From positions 372,001-436,000 of the forward strand of contig OY756149.1 in assembly GCA_963576785.1 (NCBI GenBank): 64,000 nucleotides of DNA, given 5' to 3'. The notes beneath the pieces are model-generated. The model had not been told where the DNA came from. It searched no databases and was given only the letters and a program-made list of their open reading frames with translations. The DNA comes from Chlorophyllum brunneum. Lineage: Eukaryota > Basidiomycota > Agaricomycetes > Agaricales > Agaricaceae. The translations under genes and the position numbers were made by a program. This document shows positions 45,254-55,794 of the stretch, in pieces (the stretch's first letter is position 1; each line of letters starts with the position of its first letter).

Positions 45254-47178
45254 ATGGAGATTACACTCGCCGACTACGAGTCATTGTGAGTATTTCATTT
45301 TACTCCGTTTTTCGCCTCGTGAGCTGGGGACAGCGAAGGCAGTGACCTTGGCTAGACATTGACGTCGTCTCTGATGTTTGCTGTCACGACTTCAATTCAC
45401 CTTCTTTTTTAATATCAAAATATGAATGCTTGAGCTGACATGGCAACCATGTTCGCAATGATAGACAGATGAAGTGGACACTCGCTGCCATAGCTTTCAG
45501 TATGACCCTCCATCATCTTATTTCCACTTCCAACTCTGACAAAAATGTATTTGTTTAGCGCTGTTGATATACGAATATGCCCTCACGTTCATTTCTGAAG
45601 TGGAGAGATTCTGGCCTGCTTGGCTCAGGAATATTCTTCTTCATTTTAAAATTGACGATGACGAACCTGCTACCGGCTTCACTAGCAAAAGCAACGAAAT
45701 TACCACCAGAAAAAAATATGGTTTTACGTGGACTGCGCTATTCTTTTTTGTGAATCGGTACTTGGGGCTGTTCGGACAAATTCCAGTCATGTTGGAATAT
45801 TTCTGGAGGATTGAGAACCAAGATATCAGGGAACGGGCAAGTTTTTTTTTTTTTACCATCAACTCAAAATTCACATCTTGAAAATGATTGTTTTCTTAGA
45901 TGTACGCATTTATTCGGGGTCTCTGGTTAATTTTTTTTAATTGCTCGACCAACAGATGCGGAAAACTACAATTATATCATCAATTCCTAGTGGTGGTGAC
46001 ACAAACCATCATTGCATGTACGTTTATCATTCAACATTGACTCCGTTTCGGGCTGTAGATGTAATGTCATGTCTAGGTGTGATGACAATGCGGGTATACG
46101 CACTTTATGAACGTAGGATTTGGGTTTTTGTTCTCTATTCTACCATAGCTGTATGCGCTGTTGGCACATCAATTGTAAGTAATCCGAATTTACTTGATAT
46201 TTGCGAGAATTCTAATTGGCGTGATATGACAAAGTGGGCAGTTGTGAATAGCGCAAGGAGTGAAGATTCTCCGGTAGTGCCCATCCCGTATGGATGTGGT
46301 GCTACGTTGGCTGCAGACGAGTATGTGCAAGGGAACTGCTTGCGCCTTTGTTAATAGTGATTAACTCTGAACTTCTTTAGGGCACGGTGTATGTTTTTTT
46401 TTGATTCGGAGGTTTGGAATGAACACTCATATCGTATAGACTTGTCATTCGCGTGGTCGGCCGAGCTTGTGTTTGATGTCTTCATATTCGTAATGACGCT
46501 CTATAAAACATTGACACTTCCCAGAGGAGGTGGTATAGGATTGTTAACGATGATTATACGAGATGGTATGTACACTCCCTTATCGGTGGTCCGTGGCTCA
46601 TTGGTTCTTGTAGGGACAGTGTATTTTGGGTAAGCTCGGGACGTCAATTCCTTGGTGATAATACTCACGCTGTACTCAAGTGCAATGGTGATTGCAAATG
46701 TTGGAAACATCCTAACTTTTCTGGTACGTGCATACTCCTTGTCAGTTTAGAAATATGGTTGATTGAAAGTGGTGATATAGCTTGGCGGGGTATGTTCCTT
46801 CTTATCAGGTTGACAAAACAACATCTTATTCCTCATCTTATCCTCTACGCAGCCATTCAGCCGTGGATCAGTGACTATGCTAACAAATGTGTATGTATGA
46901 ATCGTCAGCTCATCTTACTTTGGTTGAAAACCACTTTTTTTTCAAACAGGATATCGTCTATAATGGTCTCTCGCTTAATGTTGAACCTTCGCGATCCAAA
47001 ATTACATACGGATGGAAACGGGAATGGGTATGCTGGTATATCAACGATTAATGGCTGTGGTTTCTATGGGCAGAGTGGTGGGTGCTTTGTAGTGCATGGT
47101 TTGATGACATCGATAGGTGGTGATTCGAGGATCACAATCAGCAATTCGTTGGGTGCTCGCTGGGATCCAGAAGCTTGA
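45254..47178 (+). CDS. DUF6533-family multi-pass membrane protein (copy 3)
   Basis: Exons join as MEITLADYES, LQMKWTLAAIAFT, then LLIYEYALTFISEVERFW, the DUF6533 signature. The family's FFFVNRYLGLFGQIPVMLEYF helix comes after an unusual hydrophilic insert (about 30 residues, KIDDDEPATGF..TTRKKYG). Later parts: TMRVYALYERRIWVFVLY, YRIDLSFAWSAELVFDVF, MTLYKTL, TMIIRDGTVYFG and SIMVSRLMLNLRDPKLH, with a Gly/Ser-rich tail ending GARWDPEA. The order of helices is normal. The exons near 45895-46080 (a poly-T, AT-rich stretch) are the weakest part of the model. Function unknown for the family. Confidence 0.75.
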
Positions 47179-47800
47179 AGCTTGAAGGATGGACTGGACC
47201 CGGAGGACAATGTTATGATAGGGTTAAGGCATTCGGACATTTGGACACCCGGACACCAATGTATGATAGTGATACACATATGTACAAGGCAACAACTTTG
47301 TTCCGATTAGATTCTGGCGCAGGCAGGAACATGATGCTGTGCTGTGGAAGTTGTGCACGTGATTGTCGACCAGCAACTTTCTACCTTGTACATCGTCGTC
47401 GTAGCCACACACGAGATATCAATATCATCTGTACGCTGCGCGGTAAAAAAGTACCTGTGTTTCCCGGCTATTGAGACCGGGAGCGTTTACGGCTTCTTGA
47501 CATGTGTAAACAGGATTTGAAGGGTTGAGATCTTAGCCCATGTGTTATTCTGCACTAGACCGATAGGATGGCTGGGATGGAAGACATGTGAGCAAGAGTC
47601 GAGAAGTCGCAATCGGGTGGGTCCTACGCGATAAGCTCGACGGTTTCGCACTAGAACTGTGTTTGAACATGGGTGTGGGGGGCTGAAACGAAACGATCTT
47701 AGAGTGACGGAGCCGTGACTGTGACGTCCGGCTACCAAAGACCAGACTGTGGGTGCTTCACTCCCTCACTCCCTCAGCCTGCGTTGCAGACTAACAAGTG
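47179..47800. other. Intergenic
   Basis: No gene recognised; promoter of TFIIA gamma at the right end (repeated CTCCCTCA just before the ATG). Confidence 0.35.
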
Positions 47801-48315
47801 ATGGCAACGGCGTATTACGAGTTTTACCGGGGGTCGTCGTAAGTTGTTATTCGTGTGGTGGGCGGTGTGCTGCTGACCTCTGTTGCAAGGATTGGGATGG
47901 CATTGACAGATTCGTTGGACGAGTTGATTACGAGTGGGGCTATTACGCCGCAGTTGGCAATGAAGGTGTTGCAGCAGGTGCGTTTGGCTGTTCTGACGTC
48001 CGGGTGGTAGTGGAGGTGGAGTGTCACTCATGGTTGCCTTGTGCCGTAGTTTGACAAGTCGTTGGCGGATACGATGGTGAGGCAGGTCAAGACGAAGACG
48101 ACGCTCAAGGTGTGTAGAGCGGTGGGAGGACTGGCTGGGTACTTACCCAATGGCAGGGTCACCTGCACACATACCGACTGTGCGACGATGTGTGGACGTT
48201 TATTGTCAAGAACCCCTCGTTCAAAATGGAGTCGAGCGAGCAGGTGGGGGCGCAGAGAATCAAGATCATAGCGTGCAAGAATGGCGATGCGATAGAGGCT
48301 GCGAATAAGAAATAG
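47801..48315 (+). CDS. TOA2: Transcription initiation factor IIA, gamma (small) subunit
   Basis: The small subunit of TFIIA, which stabilises TBP on the TATA box for RNA polymerase II. Four exons: [12 protein letters not shown], then [19 protein letters not shown] to MKVLQQ, then [20 protein letters not shown], then [19 protein letters not shown] to IEAANKK. About 114 residues, normal length, with the N-terminal four-helix bundle (YYEFYR, LDELI) and the C-terminal beta-barrel ([15 protein letters not shown]) both complete. The stop is only 117 bases before the next start codon on the same strand. Confidence 0.95.
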
Positions 48316-48432
48316 AATAAATCGCTGGCAATTGTATGTTTTTTTTCGAATGCATGGTGCTGCGGAGATGTCCTGCGGAGTTTGAATTTGAGTCTATCTG
48401 CCAGGGGTCCTGCGACGCTCCTCCCTTCTCTT

Positions 48433-50849
48433 ATGCCTCCTCTCACAGATCCCCCAACGCCGGACACTCTGCGCCATGCCCAGCTCCACCTCCAGGCCAC
48501 CCTCGACGCAAAACAGGCTCTCGACTCCAAGATACGCGATGCCGAGACCGCACTCGCCCACCTCATAAACGAAGCTCAATGCGCCATCACCAAGATGTCC
48601 ACCGAGAGGGGGTCGTTGGAACAAGAAGCCGCACAGACAAAGGCCTACTTGAGCCCCGTCAGACGACTTCCAGCAGAATTGCTAAGAGAAATATTCATGT
48701 GGAATTTCGAAGCACACGCGGCTTGTGCGTGGGTGCTTTCGACCGTGTGTTCGTCATGGAGGAGGCTGGCGATAGGGACACCAAGGCTGTGGTCCAAGGT
48801 GGGTCCGAATCAACTATCACAGTTGCGGTCTACACTGCTCTGCAGCTGTGCGGGACCTGGCATATGTCGAGACTGGGGCTCTGTTGCTCATGTAATCCCC
48901 CATGGTCTTCCGTTCTATCTCCCTATTTATAGACTCCATTCCCATGTACTCATCAATCCTCGTGTTTTCCTCAGATCCGACTCATAACGACGCCCACCTC
49001 CTCACCAGAACTGATCCGATTGTGGCTTGAACGCTCAGGGCACACTGTGCCCCTTGATATTGAGATTTATCTCCGAGTTGTGGATCAGGGCCCGAGCGCG
49101 AATTCTAATCTGGTTAATGCGAATCAACGACGGAGAAGGCGCTCGTCTGGAAGTCTCACCACCACCACCACTGGTCTTTCGCCCTGGACAGGCTTCATAT
49201 CGTCACTCAATGGCGTGGCTGTGCCACAGAGTATGCCTGTATCGATATTTCCTGCACCCCCGTCTGCCCCTGCACTGGTTGGTAATGCACTTGGAACTGC
49301 GTCGGTGATGGTGTCTTTACCCCCGCTATTTTCACAGGACTCTACTGGTGCATCAACAGGCATCGTTGGTAGACCGAATATCCATTGGGCCCACATAGCC
49401 TTTTATTACCTCATTGAACAGATGCCCAGATGGGAGAGGTTTGTGTTCCGGTATGATAAAGCGTTCAAGTCTATGACTGCGCTCGCGTCCATTAATGGTA
49501 ATAAGTCAAGAACCACTGCCCAGTTCTCGTTCTCATGGTGGATTCATTTTGTAGGTGACGCTCCCCTACTCAAGGAATTCGAAGTCTCCAGTGCGGAGAG
49601 TAACTGTACCTCATCCGACTGGGGCTGGCTCCCAAACGCACAATCTCCTCCTCCACTCCCTTCCTTGACATCCCTAACCCTCCAACTCGTCCCCTTCAAA
49701 TGGTGCTCTCCCCTCTTCTCCAGCAGTCTCCTCAAACATCTTAACCTACGCGCTCCCCTAAACCCCGCACTCCCCCTCGACCGAGTTCGATACATCGTGG
49801 CGCAGTGCACCGAGAATTTAGAGAGTCTGTCTCTATACTTCACGGGCGTACTACAAAACGTTCTCCCCTTGACACCTTTGAAGCTTGATGGTGTGAAGAC
49901 GTTGAGAGTGGGCGGACATTGGTTGATGAGCCAATTGGTCGACTGCTTGGTTCTTCCAAATTTGAGAGTGTTGAGCCTACTCGTCGAGCCGAGGGAACCT
50001 TCCGAAGACGTGATTTCGGGTTTGTTAACTAGGTCAGCAACTCCTCCAGGATCTACATCGACGAACATACATCCTGGACATATACCGGTTATTCCACTTG
50101 AAGAGCTCTCTCTTGGTTATGATACACCTCCATGGACGACACATCCTTCGTCTCTTTCGCAAATAACTCCGTACCACGCGCATTCACATTCACATACACA
50201 CTCTCATCCGCACCCCCACGCGACATTCATACCTTATTACATCCCCTCCCCGCTCGGTCTTATAACCTCAACCACATCCTGGCGTACGCTCCTCTCACAA
50301 CTCCCACACCTCCGAATTCTCAAAGTTGGGGGAATGCAAATCGAATCACTACTCATCTCCCTCGGTACTTTTGATGATGATACGACTAGTGCTGGTGGCG
50401 GTGGTGCTGGTGGCGGTGGGAGTGGGATGAATGGATGGTCGGTACCACACTTGGAAGTCTTGAAGATGCGGGTTGGTTGTACGGGTGCTGGTCAGGGAGT
50501 GTTTAGCTCGGAAGTCGTGAGTAGGTTGGTTGCTGTTGTCGAGGCTAGGAATCCCGATGCTGGTGGTGTGGGCGGCACGTCTCCCGGCTCAGGGTCTGGT
50601 TCAGGGATTGTAGTGGGTGGCGGTGGCTGGGGAAACGGCGTTGGTGGTGGCTGGGGAAACGGTGGTGGTGGCTGGGGTTTGGGAGGAGGAAGTGGTTCGG
50701 GTGCGAGTGCGAGTGCGGCTGGGGTGAAGAGATTGAAATGTCTTGAAGTACAGGATTGTGAACTTGGAGTGGATGTGGAAAGTTGGTTGGGGAGGAGAGT
50801 TGAGAGTGTGGTGTGCGTTGATCCGTTGTATAATGCGTGTGATAGGTGA
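48433..50849 (+). CDS. F-box protein with long divergent C-terminal region
   Basis: Starts MPPLTDPPTPDTLRHAQLHL. A coiled-coil-like stretch (DAKQALDSKIRDAETALAH) precedes the F-box, LSPVRRLPAELLREIFMWN, then VCSSWRRLAIGTPRLWSK. One intron of about 170 bases joins to IRLITTPTSSPELIRLWLER, the standard continuation in Agaricomycete F-box proteins. The remaining 600 residues include leucine-rich-like patches (LKHLNLRAPL, LKLDGVKTLRVGG, LPNLRVLSLLV). It also has a His/Ser-rich run (HAHSHSHTHSHPHPHATF, about 50176-50230) and Gly-rich runs (50392-50430 and 50560-50710). About 745 residues. Expected to be an SCF ubiquitin-ligase adaptor; the substrate is unknown. Confidence 0.82.
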
Positions 50850-53587
50850 GTGCGTTTAGACACTCACTTATCCCTGTCGCCCTCTCTCCCCCTCTCCCTT
50901 TTAATGCACTACACCCCTCCTCACCTAAATTCCATTTTCCCTCCCCTGTTTTTTGTCCTTGTCATAATCGCACCGGGACATATCACTGAAAACGTCTTCT
51001 CCCCCTCTCTGTTTTTTTTTTTCGTTCCATGGGTTTGGGTCGACTGGTGTAGGACATCAAGAAGACGCAGGTATTTCTGAAATTGGGGGGAGATGATAGT
51101 GGTGATGTCCGTTGTTTTTTTGTATTAGTTTTGGGTTATGGTTTGTGTTTGTGTGTATAGTATCTGGATACCCATTTTTTTCTTTTCTTTTTCTTTTTAT
51201 TCTGAGCAGTGATGAGAGAGGTAGGGAGTTGGGCATGAAGATTGAATGTAACATAGGGTTCAGGCGAAATCATATCATGCGGCGTGTGTTCCTGATTGAT
51301 CAGAGCTCTGTTCGATTTGTCTCCCCTGGAATCCGGTGGTACGCCTTGGTCGTCGTAGAATGGTAATTTCCTAGTGCAATTTTTTGTGGAAAAAAAGCAG
51401 CTTCAGGCAAGAAAACTGGTCTAGGGATAATCCATAGCACTCGAAGTTCCGAGCACGACGCCTTGCGAAGAGGATGGATGGAAGGAGATATGGGTATGGA
51501 TTGGAGGATGAATGGTTTAATGTTTGATTTCCTTTATTGTTTTCCTTTGAGAGGCAATATCAAAATGAACGTTGTTTTATGTGTCCCAATGAAGAATCCA
51601 GGGTGAGAGAAACGAGACGGGCTTGGTGACAGTTTTCCATTACCAGGGGTGTTGGGGATGTCGTCATCACCTAGCGAACTTAGTTTGTCCCCAAACAGAG
51701 CAAAAGGAGTCATGTCCCCAAATGACCAATAAAGATAGTGTGATGAGAAAACAACAAGTGTCCACCAGTAAGCGTTGAGACATAGGGTAAAGAGGTGCGT
51801 ATTTGAGTTCCGAGGGAGAAGGAAATGAAGCGAATATGCTTCGCTTAGGTGTTGTCCAATGAGAGATTGCTAGGCGGAATAGAGGAAGCTTGGTTTTAGC
51901 GAAGTAGGTTTAATGTTGTTTAGTATTGTGAAACCCTGGCCCAGGGTTTCTTGGAGTGTCATGTGTTCTGGATGGCTTGAGGAGAGGTGTGGTTGATGAT
52001 CGGGAATTTATTATAGGTTGGGATCACTGCCGATTTGACAATTCAAGTGTAGTTCCACAATCCTGAGGGCGGTACCGACTTCTTAAAACCGTGGTCCATA
52101 CCCATGCCAGTACCCGTGCCAGTCCAATGAAAAAGTACCAAAGTATGGGCTATCATCATTTTTATGACGAAATACAAACGTCATTCTTCGCGTGTACTCG
52201 CACCGAGGTGAGTGGAGATTAGCAGAAGGGAAGGGATAACTCTTCACCCTTGCGAGTTTAAGCCTATTGTTGTTTGGACTCGCTTCTAGCGCGCGGTGTT
52301 CATCACACCTAAGAATAATACCCTATTGGAAGTGACTTACTGGCTCAAGACTAAAACGATCATTGGCTCATCTACTGGAAGAGCAACAGCGTCGGAAGTA
52401 CTCCAAAAACACACTCCAATATCTGATGTTGACCTTTAGTAATGAAGAGGTGTAGTTAATGGAGAGGTGATCTTGGATGTGCTGAAACACGCTGAGCAGC
52501 CACGGCCGCGCGCCGCAGTACTCCTTTTGACAAAATTAGGACAATTTGAGGACAATTTGGCATGATTGCTCCTACTCACAAACCGATCCCGGTATGAAGA
52601 AACGACACTAGAAGTCCACACAGGATCCTAGTAGGTTATCGGAGTTTAATCTACCGAGGCTGTGGTGGAGGCTACATTGATTGTGCACTTGGATTGAAGG
52701 AGCACAAGAAGCGCAAGGATCACTGGGTGGATAGTGTACGGAGATAAAGGAACAATAGCCTAAGGTAACGAATAGAAACGAAGCTAGCTTTTACCTCCGA
52801 CTCCCATTTCTTCTATTGCCGCTGGGGAATGATTTTCGCCTTTGTGTGAGGACTTGGGTTGTGATAGCTCCATGCCCGAACACGGGCGGCGTAAGGCCCA
52901 GAGAATATAGTATCGTAGGGTTTAAATACTCAATGCTCCATGGAGAGAGCCGCGGCAGTTCCCATGCCCCGCTTAGCTGTGAGTGATCACTGGTGGTGGC
53001 GGGGACCAGAGTGCAATGTGTACTAATTTTACAATCTGCACGTCCCCAATTGATGGTTATGGACGTTCGTTGACCTCGAGAGCTCCTGCATTTCACGTGA
53101 ACATATGCCATCGGTGACGTTGAGGGTTAGTACAGCATGAGTGCCCAGCACGGTGAAGCATGGTTGGGGGGTGCCAACTAGTATACACAAGGTATCCGTG
53201 GATATCGGTGTCCACAAGAAGGGGTAAGCTTTGAATGAGTTGATGTAGTTCAACGTTGATTTATTATGTGGTGTACACCGCCATGGTGGCCACAGCAGGA
53301 ATAGCTGAGGCCTGGTGTTACCCGGTCCCTATCACATTGTTATCCACGTCGTGGTGATTAAATTTGATTTTAGTCACTCTTAGCTATCAAGGATCGGAAG
53401 AACGTTAATGGTGATTTCGAACTTTGACACCCAAATTTGGATGCGCAGGCATCGTTGGGCGGAACTATTTACAACGCAGGACGGCCGAGCGCGAGGTTGG
53501 AGCGCTGCTCAATCATTTAAACAGCTGTATGCTATCTTTGCTTTCAAGGGTGTGCCGCCCCGAGGCAATGTAAACTTTCCACACTAC
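50850..53587. other. Gene-poor 2.7 kb
   Basis: Pyrimidine-rich just after the F-box gene (3' UTR), then low-complexity T-rich DNA. I found no convincing gene. Minus-strand frames at 52436-52621 and 52791-53253 are short and show no motifs. Confidence 0.4.
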
Positions 53588-54116
53588 ATGAAAATCCTTG
53601 GCCTGTTTGTTCCATTCCTGGTATTAGCAAATAGAGATGTACTAGGAGCTCAAGCCCCCAACTGCGGTGCTCATGACAAGATCATCTTCGTGCGGAAACC
53701 AACATTTTCACAAAACCCTGCCGGTCTTCACAAATCCGCCGTGATCGACTTGTGTTGCACATCAAAATTCGTCATCATGAGCCAGATGGTATGTTGTATT
53801 ATCAATAGAATAGTACGTATATCCAATGATTGTCATAGAGGGGTTATTTCCGTCACCTTGTCAGTACCTTTCTGATTTCGCTGCTAAGTATAGATCACTT
53901 GGCGTCCGAATGGAATATGGCATTGTTTACTACCTTTCGTGTATTACTCAGTGTTTGTCCATTGAAGTACTTGAAGGAATCCTGACTGAGTTGCTGTCGA
54001 CCTTTTCTGCTTCACTTCTCGGCAATATGGCTCGAGAATTCCTGTCTGTATTCAACCAATGTGATCCAACCCACTTGGGTTCGGTCCGCTCTGAGGCCCA
54101 GGGAATGATCGAGTAA
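53588..54116 (+). CDS. Putative small secreted cysteine-containing protein (unrecognised)
   Basis: The ATG at 53588 opens MKILGLFVPFLVLANRDVLG, which reads as a signal peptide with likely cleavage near GAQA. The mature part has NCGAHDKIIFV and VIDLCCTSKFVIMSQM; an intron of 77 bases (GTATGT donor after 53788, acceptor TTGTCAG) joins in phase to YLSDFAAKYRSLGVRMEYG, CITQCLSIEVLEGILTE and FLSVFNQCDPTHLG, ending EAQGMIE. About 150 residues with seven cysteines. No family recognised. Isolated in a gene-poor stretch. The frame also runs open upstream of the Met, so an earlier start is possible. Confidence 0.4.
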
Positions 54117-55794
54117 CTATCAACTCGGCTTCGGTAGTGTGATACATGATTCTTAGGGCTGATACAGGTTACCACGAGAACACACGCTATGATTGAGTGT
54201 GGGTACGAAACCGCTCTATGGCCGTAATGTGGTTTCCGATAACGATTTTCCCGCTGTCTTAGGATCCAAGAGTAGACCTGCGAATGCCAGTTGACCACAA
54301 GTAAGACTAAAGTAGGAAGAAGAAGTGGGACTTCTCCCTGAGAAGGGGTAGCTCCTGGGATGCTCCTAGATCGCTCAATATCGTGATATGCCGCTTTGCT
54401 TCTCATCCTCCGACGCGGAAATTTAAAGGTGACGGAGCCAAGCTTTTCGTGTGAAGTGTCTTTCTGGCGCTAGACAACAGAGAATACCATCATATGCTTG
54501 GGAGTCCTTACAACTGCCGTTGGGCATGCCAAGACACGATAAGGTAGTGATAACGGCGATGCCAACTATGGTTATGTACGTAAGGCCTCATATATATTAA
54601 TAGGTTAGGTATGAACATTTGAAGTTTGAATCGCGGTGAGGTCAGGGAAGCATAAGACGGTTGTGATTGTCACTCTGGATTCGGCTGAAGTTACATTTCC
54701 TCCCTCTCTTTTAGTTACATACTGCGCTCTGGATAATCATAATGAGCTCTAAAAGTACTCATGATGTAAGTTGCTCATCGTATTTGCCTTCACCCTAGCA
54801 TGCCGTGAGCAAGAGCCACAAATCGCTTTGGCGTTATCAGACGCTCTTGCTATTTATACAGAGTATTGAATTCTAATAATTGGAATCTGTGACCGTGATG
54901 AGTAGCGTGCCTTGGCAATACGGCTGTGCGTACGTTAAAGTCATGACGGGGTCAATTATTCTTGCTCCTGTGTTCAAGTGGATCAGTAAGCAGATCTGTC
55001 GGGCGCCACGAGTGTCAAGTGAGTATAGGAGGAAGCATTTGTGGAGTGTTGCCTGGCGCAGCTGGTTCTGTTAAATGTATTGACGTACCGGAAATTTTTA
55101 ATCCCATTAGTGGAATGTATGATGGTGTGTAGTCCAACACTCGGCATGTTTCCGGGTGATGTAAGTAAATTGGATCCAGGACGGGCACAGAAATTGGTCC
55201 TTAAGAAGAGTAAGCGAGATAGGAATCTACACGAAGGATTTATCTTCGCGCGAGGCACTTCGGGTAACACAATGATGTGTGCAGCTGAGCGACGGACAGG
55301 AATTCGGGAAACGAGGTGGAACGGAGATCAGGGTGCCAAGCGATTTAGTACAAAATGGTTGCTGTCGAGTATATAAGCACAGGCTTTTCAACCTGGTAAT
55401 TCTACCTCCCCGGCTGTCAGGTCGCCCCATTATACCCATATACCCATTAGAACTGGCTATTTTCTGTCTTCAAACCACGAGATGGGCCACCCGATCGCTG
55501 AAGTCCAGTGCTACACAAGGGGTAATCTGAACCTAGATGGGGGGAGGACAAACAAGGACAAACAGATGACTATGGGGGAATCTGTATCAAAGTCTGCGCG
55601 CATGCTCTTTCTTACTCCCTCCCACTACTTACCATATTATAATCTACAGCCATAAATCTGCCCCGGAAAACAAGACTACACTACGCTGCCGTTTGGTCCT
55701 GCAGCCCTTGAATCCCGTGCAAGATCCACCCGAACCTACAATTGATAAGCCACCTTCGCCGTCCCAATTGACCCCTGTGACATTCGCCTCTGCT
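54117..55794. other. Gene-poor 1.7 kb
   Basis: No supported gene. A plus-strand ATG at about 54742 (MSSKSTHD) followed by a GTAAGT donor hints at a short exon, but I could not find a coherent continuation. Confidence 0.35.

Noticed and set aside
48159..48566. Minus-strand frame of 135 codons across TFIIA gamma and the F-box start
   Set aside because: Antisense to two well-supported genes, with no motifs.
50492..50863. Minus-strand Pro-rich frame
   Set aside because: Mirror image of the Gly-rich coding region of the F-box gene; Gly codons read backward give Pro/Thr/Ala.
52791..53253. Two overlapping minus-strand frames, considered as a DUF6533-type C-terminus
   Set aside because: They lack the RDGxxYF and SRLMLNLR motifs and cannot be spliced in phase.
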